A DNA stretch of 23,957 nucleotides from Candidatus Methanoperedentaceae archaeon (GTDB taxonomy: Archaea; Halobacteriota; Methanosarcinia; Methanosarcinales; Methanoperedenaceae): contig DAHXMQ010000119.1 in assembly GCA_027371625.1 (NCBI GenBank), positions 1-23,957 of the forward strand, in the 5' to 3' direction. The position numbers and the translations under genes were made by a program. Of the stretch, positions 14,324 to 22,298 are shown in pieces. The notes below the pieces were generated by a model that was not told the DNA's origin, searched no databases, and worked only from the letters and a program-made list of their open reading frames with translations. The stretch's first letter is position 1. Each line of letters starts with the position of its first letter.

Positions 14324-15341
14324 TATATTGGGTTTGATGTCGTGGATGACAGCCATTGCTGTTATGATATATCAAAGCTTACTGGATTTCAGAACAGGAA
14401 TGCTGAACAGAGAGGTCACTTACCTTGGCATAGCTGCGGTCGGAATATCGTTTGCGGGGGTAGATAGTCTGATTAAAAATAGCTTTGCACCGTTGGTTCT
14501 TTCACTTGTTACAGGTATCACCGCGTATTATTTCTTTACATACACGGTGTACAGGATGGGATTGATTGGTGGGGGCGATGTGCGCGTGATGTACTCTCTT
14601 GGATTCATGTTTCCTGCACTTGCGGATGTGCCTTTTCTTATCAATAAGAATTACCTGTTTGGTGTGAAAGAAACGTGGCCGTATCTAAGCATGTATTTCA
14701 ACCTGATTATTATTGCGGGGTTCTTTGTAATATTCGAAACGCTGATTGACTGCTGGAAATTTAATAAAATCAAACCCAGCAACCCAGATATAAAGTATCT
14801 TTTTACGTCTTTGATTTTTTTCACAGTATCCACAATCATGGCATTCGTTCCGGTATCCATGGGAGCGGGTATTGAAAGTGATATCCATACGATCGCTGAT
14901 TACCAGCACAACTTTTATCATATTATTCATGCACTCGTTATAATATTTACGTTCGTTATAGGCATTTATTCCCTCAAAAAATTCTCAAAAGATATTTTGC
15001 GAAAAAAATTAAAAATCCATGATTTACTTGATGTAAAACATCCAATACTGTCGTCCCAGTACGTGATTGAAGTGAATAATGAACTAAAAACAGTAAACGA
15101 TACTGAAATGACGCAGCTAAAGCGGCAGACGAAAAAATGTAAAAATGGATTTGATATCATTGTCGAAAAAAATACCGTGATTCCCAGAGGAATTGTACGT
15201 AAACTGGCATCCATGGCTCCCGATATGGAGATGGAAATAAAGACGGCTAAACCCCGTACTATTTATTTGCTTTTTGTGGTTATTCTGCTTCCCCTGGGGG
15301 ACATATTTACGATACTGAATAGAATTATCATGGGATGGTGA
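14313..15341 (+). CDS. Type IV prepilin peptidase-like aspartic protease (A24 family)
   Basis: The protein has 342 aa from ATG 14313. The two catalytic aspartates are visible: D25 in L-L-D-F-R-T-G-M-L-N-R (the D-x-R...N-R region after the first helix) and D89 in the G-G-G-D-V-R motif (GxGD type). About six to eight membrane helices are present. A soluble domain (about residues 225-305) and a final helix make it longer than the usual ~200-250 aa enzyme. ATG 14313 lies about 27 nt after a TATA box, so a leaderless mRNA is likely; TTG 14304 is the longer option. Established role of the family: removal of the leader from prepilins and archaellins. Here the ten leader-bearing proteins at 5340-7876 are obvious candidate substrates (inference). 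A ParA/MinD-like gene follows at 9 nt. Confidence 0.82.
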   Translation: MLIFILGLMSWMTAIAVMIYQSLLDFRTGMLNREVTYLGIAAVGISFAGVDSLIKNSFAPLVLSLVTGITAYYFFTYTVYRMGLIGGGDVRVMYSLGFMFPALADVPFLINKNYLFGVKETWPYLSMYFNLIIIAGFFVIFETLIDCWKFNKIKPSNPDIKYLFTSLIFFTVSTIMAFVPVSMGAGIESDIHTIADYQHNFYHIIHALVIIFTFVIGIYSLKKFSKDILRKKLKIHDLLDVKHPILSSQYVIEVNNELKTVNDTEMTQLKRQTKKCKNGFDIIVEKNTVIPRGIVRKLASMAPDMEMEIKTAKPRTIYLLFVVILLPLGDIFTILNRIIMGW

Positions 15342-15350
15342 TACAGAACC

Positions 15351-16079
15351 ATGAAAATTATGATAACTTCGCTAACGGGCGGTACGGGAAAAACCGTTCT
15401 GGCGTATAATTTGGCCAAGAGGTTTGCAAAACCGCTCTTGGTCGACCTGACTGAAAACATGCATTTATCTATTATATTTAATGTGAAGATGTTTGCGTCA
15501 GGTTACCATACCTTCCAAGCGGAGTATAAAAATCTTGATGAATTGGTCGTTAGAAATGATGCAATTTCCTTTCTGCCGCGCGGTGCGCACGATTCTATTG
15601 AGCCAAAACATCTAAAACGTCTTATGGAAATCGAAGGGTACGATGCCGTTATTGCTGATGTTCAGCTTCTGTGCTCACAGATATTAGAAATATGCCCGCT
15701 GTTTGATATAATATTGATTCCAATGAGATGTGATATATCGGTCATGGCAGAAAATTATCTGATTGCTGCCGTATCAAAAGTACTAAACGAAAAATCGTCG
15801 TCATCGGTTATAGTGCCGGTGATTTTAAAAAACCGAGTGAATGACGCACATTCAAGTTTTGCAGTTAGAATGGATGAAAAGAAAATTAAAAAAAGTTATC
15901 CCGTATGTGATAACATCACCAATGCATATACTGTGGAACACGACCCGGACGTGCATAATAAAACATGGGAAAACCGCATGGAGAGCAGATTGGTTGAAGG
16001 AAAATATGGCACTACAATAGCTGCAATGATGAAACGGTTCGTGGAACTGACACAGGAAAAGGAAGTCAAAAAACAATGA
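15351..16079 (+). CDS. ParA/MinD-like P-loop ATPase
   Basis: The protein has 242 aa. The N-terminus M-K-I-M-I-T-S-L-T-G-G-T-G-K-T gives a P-loop at residues 9-15 of the ParA/MinD type, but Thr stands where the signature Lys of the deviant Walker A usually is. The strand L-L-V-D-L-T and the later Y-D-A-V-I-A-D-V fit switch strands of the family; the rest is divergent. Pilus and secretion loci often encode a TadZ/CpaE/FlhG-type positioning ATPase next to the peptidase, so a role in placing the machine is plausible; plasmid partition is the alternative. The C-terminus is basic and ends K-E-V-K-K-Q. Confidence 0.72.
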   Translation: MKIMITSLTGGTGKTVLAYNLAKRFAKPLLVDLTENMHLSIIFNVKMFASGYHTFQAEYKNLDELVVRNDAISFLPRGAHDSIEPKHLKRLMEIEGYDAVIADVQLLCSQILEICPLFDIILIPMRCDISVMAENYLIAAVSKVLNEKSSSSVIVPVILKNRVNDAHSSFAVRMDEKKIKKSYPVCDNITNAYTVEHDPDVHNKTWENRMESRLVEGKYGTTIAAMMKRFVELTQEKEVKKQ

Positions 16080-16106
16080 AAATTTATTATATTATATCAT
16101 TCTCAT

Positions 16107-16133
16107 CCCGCATTAATCACATTAAAATGCGGG
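16107..16133 (+). terminator. Hairpin between the ParA-like gene and the small membrane protein genes
   Basis: CCCGCATT (16107-16114) pairs perfectly with AATGCGGG (16126-16133) over an 11-nt loop, 28 nt after a stop codon. An A/T-rich TATA-like run (16083-16099) precedes it and the next ribosome site follows at 16155. It could be an intrinsic processing/termination signal or an attenuator separating two expression units. Confidence 0.4.
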
Positions 16134-16169
16134 CTGATACCTGAAAAAAATCAAGAGGTGACAAAAAAA

Positions 16170-16463
16170 ATGAATGCAATAGAAAGCTTAACTGACACTG
16201 CGAATGTAAAAGGACAAATAATGTACACGATCTTCTACATAGTAGCGGCAGTATTTTTGCTGGTCGAGAATGTGCCGGCATACGTATCCGGCTTGCTCCT
16301 GGTCGGGGCGGTACTATACAATGTGTGGAAAATCGGAAGAAGCAAGTTCGTTATAGAAGAGGACAGCACAGCCGAAAAAGCAATAGCGATAGGATACCTC
16401 GTTGTCGTCGGGGCAGGAGTGCTCCTGGCGCTGTTGTACATGTCAGGTATGTTGCAGGCGTAA
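16170..16463 (+). CDS. Small three-helix membrane protein
   Basis: The protein has 97 aa from ATG 16170, which stands 8 nt after an AGAGGTGA site; GTG 16158 is less likely. Three hydrophobic helices lie at about residues 16-34, 37-52 and 72-93, with a charged loop between the second and third. The N-terminus N-A-I-E-S-L-T-D-T-A resembles the start of the mature prepilin-like proteins (S-I-E-S-V-V-D-T-A) but without a leader. Size and topology recall CedA1/VirB2-type pilins or small channel subunits, without recognised sequence similarity. Confidence 0.6.
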   Translation: MNAIESLTDTANVKGQIMYTIFYIVAAVFLLVENVPAYVSGLLLVGAVLYNVWKIGRSKFVIEEDSTAEKAIAIGYLVVVGAGVLLALLYMSGMLQA

Positions 16464-16475
16464 AAAAGGAAGGAA

Positions 16476-16799
16476 ATGAGAAACATACATTATTTCAGGC
16501 TTTGTGCCAGCCTAAGAAAAAACACCGCTGTCCTGCTAAAATTCATGGACTTCAGGAATTATGCAGTCTATCGCAGGACAATACCTTATTTCACCGATCC
16601 TGAAAGCGCTTACTTGCATCATAAATGGGCTGCAGCCACTCCCATAATCGTGTTCGGGATATTATATATCATGGTTCGGGCGGTGAATTTAAATCTCAAT
16701 ATGATATACCTTTTTAGCATCTATGCTGCAGCGAGCTATTCGGCATGGACATGGGGAAAGAGTATTAAGAAACAGAAAGAAAAGTTGAAGACGGACTGA
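16476..16799 (+). CDS. Small two-helix membrane protein (VirB3-like layout)
   Basis: The protein has 107 aa, with a basic N-terminal 45 residues, two hydrophobic helices at about residues 52-68 and 73-92, and a Lys-rich tail. A GGAAGG site precedes ATG 16476. VirB3/TrbD proteins have the same order, short cytosolic N-terminus plus a helix hairpin, but this is a comparison of layout only. Confidence 0.6.
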   Translation: MRNIHYFRLCASLRKNTAVLLKFMDFRNYAVYRRTIPYFTDPESAYLHHKWAAATPIIVFGILYIMVRAVNLNLNMIYLFSIYAAASYSAWTWGKSIKKQKEKLKTD

Positions 16800-16805
16800 T
16801 TTGCT

Positions 16806-17123
16806 ATGGAAAATAAACCTAAAATATATAATGAGAAGAACATACCCATGCGATTCTTGCTTTTTACTGATAGAGAGCAGGAACATTTAGAAAAATATAA
16901 CGAAATTGAAAAGAAAAACTCTAAAAAGACAGCTTTTCAACCGTACAATACCGCAATTCGACTGAAAATGCTCTCAGCCATTGATGAAATAGAATGGGCG
17001 CTAGATAAATTCCCGCGCGAGCAGTTACAGCAAGTTTTCACAGACCAGACGATCGATAAACTGTCCCGCATAATAGAGGAAGCAAAAAATATAAACAGCA
17101 GCCAAAAAATTGGAGGAGAGTAA
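16806..17123 (+). CDS. Unknown 105-aa soluble protein
   Basis: This highly charged, mostly helical protein has no cysteine cluster, signal or membrane segment. The N-terminal third is Lys/Glu-rich with possible coiled coil (about residues 20-45). Its stop overlaps the next start by one base, with a GGAGGA site inside its last codons serving the next gene. Function unknown; it belongs to the small-protein part of the putative transfer operon. Confidence 0.6.
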   Translation: MENKPKIYNEKNIPMRFLLFTDREQEHLEKYNEIEKKNSKKTAFQPYNTAIRLKMLSAIDEIEWALDKFPREQLQQVFTDQTIDKLSRIIEEAKNINSSQKIGGE

Positions 17124-17713
17124 TGGGAACAAGAACAGTTCTGGATATGAAGACAGTAGACAGCCGCAAACGTATTGCGCAGGAAGAAATAAAAGAATTT
17201 AACAAAAACAAAAGTTTCATATTGATCTCTCTCGACGACTATGCTTTTATCAACAATCTTTATAAAAAAATCGCCGAAGAATTTACTGCGCAAGCCAAAT
17301 TAATTAAGGTGCCTCTGTTTAGGTGGGACGACGTTCCAGGAGAGGATAGCAACAAACTAATCGAATTCCTTACGCGGAAACTCGAGAAGGATTGGATTAA
17401 ATCTGCAACCATTGAGAAAAGCGGTGATGAAAAAGTTATAAAAGTTTCTGACGGCACGCGCCATATAAAGATGCAACTTGTAGAGCAAGAAGGTATCGTA
17501 TATATTAATCACAACAGAGGGAATAAAATCAAACTGTTTGCACACACCGAGAACGGAAAGCAGAATATATACGCTGGCGTGCGGGTAACGACCGGCAAAC
17601 GCAGTTTCGGACCGCAGGTTCGGCACTCGATAACATTCTTGAAAGAGCATTCTATGTATAACGATGACGATATCAAGGAGTTTGCCGAAAGGTTCGTTGG
17701 AAGGGAGATGTGA
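17123..17713 (+). CDS. Unknown 196-aa soluble protein
   Basis: The protein is not recognised. The N-terminal ~40 residues are helical and charged, then mixed alpha/beta to the end with a W-D-D-V-P-G turn near residue 70 and a basic beta-rich C-terminal half (V-R-V-T-T-G-K-R near 153-160). No signal, membrane helix or metal motif. Strong GGAGGAG site; translation coupled to the gene before it. Confidence 0.6.
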   Translation: MGTRTVLDMKTVDSRKRIAQEEIKEFNKNKSFILISLDDYAFINNLYKKIAEEFTAQAKLIKVPLFRWDDVPGEDSNKLIEFLTRKLEKDWIKSATIEKSGDEKVIKVSDGTRHIKMQLVEQEGIVYINHNRGNKIKLFAHTENGKQNIYAGVRVTTGKRSFGPQVRHSITFLKEHSMYNDDDIKEFAERFVGREM

Positions 17714-17716
17714 GAA

Positions 17717-17881
17717 ATGAAAAAAATACCGGATGAGATGCAAAATAAAATCCCGGACGTTCTTAAAAAGTTTTACGCTGAAAACAGCGCCACCATAGAT
17801 GCAACCGCCGAATCGGGCGATATGCTTTTTGCAGCGGTGAAATGGATGTGTTCGAGCAATGATGAGGCAAATCGCTCCTGA
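17717..17881 (+). CDS. Small 54-aa acidic protein
   Basis: This short ORF starts 3 nt after the previous stop, with GGGAGATGTGAG giving a ribosome site about 8 nt upstream. It begins M-K-K-I-P-D-E-M-Q-N and is predicted helical, soluble and mildly acidic, with one cysteine. Codon use and tight spacing match its neighbours, which supports it as a real gene. Function unknown. Confidence 0.5.
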   Translation: MKKIPDEMQNKIPDVLKKFYAENSATIDATAESGDMLFAAVKWMCSSNDEANRS

Positions 17882-17902
17882 TAAAAAATCGGGGCATGTT
17901 TT

Positions 17903-18868
17903 GTGAGGGATATGAACAACAGGCATCACGTAATCATATTGTTGTTGTTTCTGATAGCAACTCTATTCATATCAGGATGCGTGACGTCGCCCGGAGGAGG
18001 AACATCGGATCTCCTCGGCGGCGCATATAATAATAACCCGCCGTCGGCTCCTCAATATTATTTGAAAGCAGTCGATGTGGGAAGGATGATACAGAGCAGA
18101 TACATGACATCATCCAATCTTCTTATTTCGGGAATGTATGCTCCACACACTGAAATAGATACTGTGGATATTCGAGGATACAACGATACCGACGTCCCTC
18201 TTTGGATAGGACCTACGTTGCGGCAGGAAGATAATTTAAATAAATTTATAGTAGCCGATATGAGCGGGAAATATCATTTCGGCTCGGACGAAAAGGTGGA
18301 TTTTAGAGCGAAAACATGGGTTCTTGAATTCGGAAGCTCGGGGCAGGCGTCCAGTGCGTATAATACAATAGATTTCAGCGACATCGCACTTTTGTATCAC
18401 GTAGATATGCAACGAGATATAAAATTCAGTGACGGTGCGGCGAAGTTGATATCAAGCAGCATGCAGGGCGCGGCTGAAGGTACGGAAGCAGACATTCGCC
18501 AGAGGTTTGTAGAATCGAACACTCTCAGGGACACGGACATTCCATATCTCAGGAAACAACTCGTCGAAACTTATGCAGGGCTTAAGGACGCTTATCAGAT
18601 GGATACGAAAACTATCAGTACGACCGAGGTACCCGGATCGACTCTCAGGTACAACCTAATAAATAACCTGTATCTGGTAAGTTTTACACAGCAAAACCTG
18701 GTAATTATAGTTGCTGGATTCAGCGATTCAGAGCAAGCGGAAAAGCCCGTTGTCGGTACAGCCGGGAGAATCAGTGACCTGATATCCCAGCAGGTGAATA
18801 TATACAATGCAGTTGCAGCATCGGAGAAGACATCCGGAACAGGGTCGGATTCGGGGTCGGGGACTTAA
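17903..18868 (+). CDS. Archaeal lipoprotein
   Basis: The protein has 321 aa. A hydrophobic signal segment (about residues 10-23) ends in a lipobox F-I-S-G-C with Cys26 as the likely lipidated residue, followed by a Gly/Ser/Pro-rich linker. The rest is extracytoplasmic, mixed alpha/beta, with no known domain recognised; the tail is Gly/Ser-rich (about the last 15 residues). GTG 17903 (GGGG 8 nt upstream) and ATG 17912 are both possible starts. In an operon with membrane channel candidates it could be an outer, surface-anchored component of the machine, analogous to lipoproteins of secretion systems (inference). Confidence 0.75.
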   Translation: MRDMNNRHHVIILLLFLIATLFISGCVTSPGGGTSDLLGGAYNNNPPSAPQYYLKAVDVGRMIQSRYMTSSNLLISGMYAPHTEIDTVDIRGYNDTDVPLWIGPTLRQEDNLNKFIVADMSGKYHFGSDEKVDFRAKTWVLEFGSSGQASSAYNTIDFSDIALLYHVDMQRDIKFSDGAAKLISSSMQGAAEGTEADIRQRFVESNTLRDTDIPYLRKQLVETYAGLKDAYQMDTKTISTTEVPGSTLRYNLINNLYLVSFTQQNLVIIVAGFSDSEQAEKPVVGTAGRISDLISQQVNIYNAVAASEKTSGTGSDSGSGT

Positions 18869-18885
18869 ATGTGGGGTGAACTGCC

Positions 18886-19041
18886 ATGATGACCGATATG
18901 GAAAACGAAGTCGAAGCTGCGATTGCCATTGCATCGGCGGAAAAAAAGATAACCTCCTGCAGAAAACTAATAGAGAATCATCTAATTACACTCCACGGTT
19001 ATTATAATCGCACCACAATATTAAGAAAAGGGAGCGGATAG
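18886..19041 (+). CDS. Small 51-aa helical protein
   Basis: This ORF fills the gap between the lipoprotein and the polytopic membrane protein. GGGGTGA stands 6 nt before ATG 18886 and the stop is 2 nt before the next ATG. The product (M-M-T-D-M-E-N-E-V-E start) is an amphipathic Ala/Glu/Lys helix followed by a basic end. The ribosome site for the next gene lies inside its last codons. No function recognised. Confidence 0.5.
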   Translation: MMTDMENEVEAAIAIASAEKKITSCRKLIENHLITLHGYYNRTTILRKGSG

Positions 19042-19043
19042 CC

Positions 19044-19793
19044 ATGCGTGATGAAGTGTTTTCAAGTGTGGGATATGCGATAGGCGTGGTAACTGCATTG
19101 TATGCAGTGGGAAGCCCGTTCTTCGGTCCCGGGTTCGGGATAAGTTGGGTACTCGGTCTTACGTGGATAATCAGTTTGGCTCTTTTTTCGTGCTGGCAGA
19201 ATTACGGGCATTATGTACAGTTTTCGTTAAATTCAATCCCAAGCTTTCCCATGAGAATAGTGTGGCCAAGGGAAAAGGAAGATACAAGGTCACAGAGTAT
19301 TGTTATAGGGATAGGATGTGCGAGCGTACTTGCGTCTTTCTGGCTGCCAGTCGTGTATCTCCTGTATAGATTAGCCGAATACCTGAATCCACTGCCTTTG
19401 CTGGCAAACTACATTCCGTTCGTCTTTGGATTCATGGAAGCTTACACGAATAACCTGTCATCCAGGATAGTTCTGGATGTTTTTTCAACAGAATTTACCG
19501 GCGTATATGCTGTCATGGTTGTTTTTTATATAGGCATAATCGTGGGGACCTATCTACATATTTTTCTGGCTCAGTTCGCTTACTTTGATCGAAAACTGTT
19601 CTGGCCGTTATCCAACAAGTTTTTTTCAAGTGCCGAATGGAGCCCCATCGTGAGCGAAAAAGAAGCCCTCTATGCAGATATTATATTTATGATATTCAGT
19701 ATATTGCTGTTCGCAAGTGTTATTCTTATGATTTTCAATGGTCTGCTCGGAGGCATTGGCAATGTGATTACAGCATTTTCACGAGGATTCTGA
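19044..19793 (+). CDS. Polytopic membrane protein, candidate channel subunit
   Basis: The protein has 249 aa with about five or six hydrophobic helices (roughly residues 10-28, 33-50, 88-112, 122-135, 155-182 and 212-245) and a basic cytosolic loop near 70-85. No known family is recognised. In size, helix count and operon position it would fit the VirB6/CedA type of inner-membrane channel protein, but the sequence alone does not show this. The GGGAGCGG site lies in the end of the preceding small gene. Confidence 0.65.
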   Translation: MRDEVFSSVGYAIGVVTALYAVGSPFFGPGFGISWVLGLTWIISLALFSCWQNYGHYVQFSLNSIPSFPMRIVWPREKEDTRSQSIVIGIGCASVLASFWLPVVYLLYRLAEYLNPLPLLANYIPFVFGFMEAYTNNLSSRIVLDVFSTEFTGVYAVMVVFYIGIIVGTYLHIFLAQFAYFDRKLFWPLSNKFFSSAEWSPIVSEKEALYADIIFMIFSILLFASVILMIFNGLLGGIGNVITAFSRGF

Positions 19794-19808
19794 AAAAAAG
19801 GAGAAAAA

Positions 19809-20396
19809 ATGAGCGAAAATGAGATTGCTAAAAAAACCGATGCAAATATAAAAGAAGACCTCAAAAAGAGCGACAGAGCAACAAGTGCTCTCGTGGCGTC
19901 ATTCCAGTACGAAGTTGAAAAGATATCGAATCTGATTTCAAAACTGGATGATGGCCTAAAAAATCTATATTCCGTTCTGGATATCCGTCTTGACAGCGAC
20001 GACGTGAAAAAAGTCCTTGAATTGGAAGAGATACTCGATGAAAGTACACAATGGCTGGCGGATATTCGAAAGGACATTGACGGTACGTCTCAGAGCGTGA
20101 AGAATCTAAGTGAAGAGATTTCCGTTCTTAAAGAACAAAATAAAAAAAACAAGGAATCGATTGAATCCATGCGCGGATATATTATTAACGCAGCGCCCAG
20201 TGTATATGACGTTGTCGGATTGGTAGGCGCTGCGGCACTTGTAAGTACATCAATATTCATTTATTTAGATAAATGGAATATTATAAGGACATGGTATTAT
20301 CCGATGGCGTTTGGGATTTTGATTGCAATAGCTGCCACGGCTACTATAATCAATCAACGAAAACAGAGAAGGCGGCTATTCGGAGGCAAATCATAG
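19809..20396 (+). CDS. Coiled-coil protein with C-terminal membrane hairpin
   Basis: The 195-aa protein has a long acidic/basic helical region (about residues 1-125) with heptad-like Leu/Ile spacing, then two hydrophobic helices (about 136-152 and 163-181) and a basic Arg/Lys-rich end. A good AAAAAGGAGAAAA site precedes the ATG. It would project a rod into the cytoplasm from a membrane hairpin, such as a scaffold or sensor of the complex. Function unknown. Confidence 0.62.
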   Translation: MSENEIAKKTDANIKEDLKKSDRATSALVASFQYEVEKISNLISKLDDGLKNLYSVLDIRLDSDDVKKVLELEEILDESTQWLADIRKDIDGTSQSVKNLSEEISVLKEQNKKNKESIESMRGYIINAAPSVYDVVGLVGAAALVSTSIFIYLDKWNIIRTWYYPMAFGILIAIAATATIINQRKQRRRLFGGKS

Positions 20397-20402
20397 ATTT
20401 CT

Positions 20403-21419
20403 ATGTCATCATTCATATCATTTTTATCCTTTGAGAGTAAAAAAGGCAAAAATGCCTATACATATAATCGTGAAGAGGGAAAAGGAGATTACTTTGCAGC
20501 GCTTGTTTCTCCACTGATCCCTGATGAAAACGATGTCAGTATCAAAGCCAGAACGATAACCATAAAGAACGCACGCGATGCTCAGGTCATTATTACCGAC
20601 GTCAATAACACCGAAAGTGCGGATGATGCATTCGACCGAATTCTTTTGTTTCTTGGTTCCAGATTTGATCCAGCGTGGGCGGGAAAGGACATTATAGCTC
20701 TTGATCCGCTTATAGAAAGGATTTTCATTCGACGAAAAAACGCTGAGCCACTGCAATACCCTGTACACGACACTACCGGAAAACCTGTACAGACGGCCGT
20801 TATGAAAAAAAACCCAATGCTGGTCGTTCGAAAAGGGTTGAGAACAGCATCGAGTGTGGATGGAAACAACGATAGATTGTATATTCCAATCCGAGCAAGC
20901 ATGCCGAAGGATAAGAAAGACGCACTGGTAAATCGTTTGTATCGGCACAAAGCAGTGAAAATCTTCACGAAAAGAGGTGTGCTGAAAAAAATCGGTATAA
21001 ACCCTGACATTGTGCTTTTAATTGATGCTGTTATGCCGCACCTTGTGTATGGATATCCGCCGCTATCGTCTTCAGATTGGGAAACGGAATATTCAAAAAA
21101 TAAGGGGGCAGAAAGGATTTACGTGTGGCTTGAAGTCAATGATAGGAAATATTACAACAAGATCATTACACAGATATATGAAATCATAGACGATTTCTAT
21201 GCCAGCGAATTGAAAGAACATACCGCGGAAGATATGTATCAGCTTGAGATTCAGCCAGCAGTATTCGTTACAAAGTCTGGCATTGGCGGAGAAATATGCA
21301 GTCTCATACCTTTTATCGGCAGTGGGTATGTATTTCCATCGGACGATAATTATGTAACGACAAACATGAAAAAAATCAGTAGTATGGACATTGAATTGAA
21401 AAATAATGAGGATATGTGA
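20403..21419 (+). CDS. Unknown 338-aa protein
   Basis: No family is recognised. The protein is soluble, mixed alpha/beta, with a basic middle (about residues 100-220, with R-R-K-N and K-R-G-V-L-K-K patches) and no signal, membrane helix or cysteine motif. It is preceded by 6 nt after the coiled-coil gene and followed directly by the RPA-like gene, so it may act with the DNA-binding proteins. No strong ribosome site is seen for ATG 20403. Confidence 0.62.
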   Translation: MSSFISFLSFESKKGKNAYTYNREEGKGDYFAALVSPLIPDENDVSIKARTITIKNARDAQVIITDVNNTESADDAFDRILLFLGSRFDPAWAGKDIIALDPLIERIFIRRKNAEPLQYPVHDTTGKPVQTAVMKKNPMLVVRKGLRTASSVDGNNDRLYIPIRASMPKDKKDALVNRLYRHKAVKIFTKRGVLKKIGINPDIVLLIDAVMPHLVYGYPPLSSSDWETEYSKNKGAERIYVWLEVNDRKYYNKIITQIYEIIDDFYASELKEHTAEDMYQLEIQPAVFVTKSGIGGEICSLIPFIGSGYVFPSDDNYVTTNMKKISSMDIELKNNEDM

Positions 21420-21420
21420 G

Positions 21421-22290
21421 GTGAGCATGCTCAGCAGCACACAAGATTACTTAAAATGGATAGACGAAAAAAAGAAAATCGGGATGTCCTGGTTAGTCAA
21501 CAGTATAGAGACAAGCCGCAGAGTCGATAATAATATACCCGAGATGGCACTAGCCAGGGACATTGCCGCCAGGAATTCTCTTGGATGCGGGCTGGTTCGC
21601 AATCCATGTGAAAAAAACGATGTTCGGATGACGATATCCGAAGCGAAAAGACAGTTCATGAAACAGCTCGGTGAACGCCGCGATAACAATAAACGCATCA
21701 GTCTTGAGAATGTCGAAATAAAAGGGATCATGACGGATATCAGTGGTTTTATGATCATCGATAGATGCAGAAAGTGTGGAAAAGAGACAAAAGCAAAGAG
21801 AATATGCAGGTGCGGTGGTGAAACCACTGCAAGATTATCCGTTTCCGTGGGAATATCTGATAACACGGGAACGATGCCTGTAGTATGCGAAGACAGGATT
21901 GCAGAGATAATACTTGCTGCGCACCCGGCACAAATAGCCGCGAGAATAAGCAATATTCAGCGTGGATATCTATTCACATTCAAGCATCATCTAATAGGAG
22001 ATAATGGAGATAACGAAAACGGATATCAGGTTAGAGCATCGGCAGGGCATGTCTCTCATCTCAGAAACCTTGTGAATCCAATATATGCAAAAGCGATGAT
22101 GGGGCAGCCCGTAAGTGCCGCTGGGAATTTGTTCCAGAACAAGAATGGAAGAATTAATATGAAATTATTCTGGTTCGAAACATCCCCATATGAAGAAGAA
22201 ACGGCAAACCTCCTTAAGCGGGCTGAAATACGGACGGGGGCAAAAAATCCAGTGGTTAAAAAAAGACTGGAATGCCTTAAGAAACTGTGA
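21421..22290 (+). CDS. RPA-like ssDNA-binding protein with zinc finger
   Basis: The 289-aa protein shows a zinc site C116-x2-C119-x9-C129-x-C131 set in an OB-fold-like context (G-I-M-T-D-I-S-G-F-M before it; S-V-S-V-G-I-S-D-N-T-G-T after it), the arrangement of the zinc-bearing OB fold of archaeal and eukaryotic RPA large subunits. A second OB-like stretch (V-S-A-A-G-N-L-F-Q-N near 240) follows. GTG 21421 is chosen because a GAGGAT site lies 7 nt upstream and it avoids a long overlap; ATG 21427 is possible. It forms an operon with a second OB-fold protein, as RPA subunits often do. Role: binding single-stranded DNA in replication, repair or transfer. Confidence 0.75.
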   Translation: MSMLSSTQDYLKWIDEKKKIGMSWLVNSIETSRRVDNNIPEMALARDIAARNSLGCGLVRNPCEKNDVRMTISEAKRQFMKQLGERRDNNKRISLENVEIKGIMTDISGFMIIDRCRKCGKETKAKRICRCGGETTARLSVSVGISDNTGTMPVVCEDRIAEIILAAHPAQIAARISNIQRGYLFTFKHHLIGDNGDNENGYQVRASAGHVSHLRNLVNPIYAKAMMGQPVSAAGNLFQNKNGRINMKLFWFETSPYEEETANLLKRAEIRTGAKNPVVKKRLECLKKL

Positions 22291-22298
22291 GGGAAAAA

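Noticed and set aside
20424..20948. 174-aa reverse-strand ORF
   Set aside because: It lies wholly antisense to the better supported 338-aa forward gene, is rich in Cys, Ile and Phe without ribosome site, and does not fit the operon direction.
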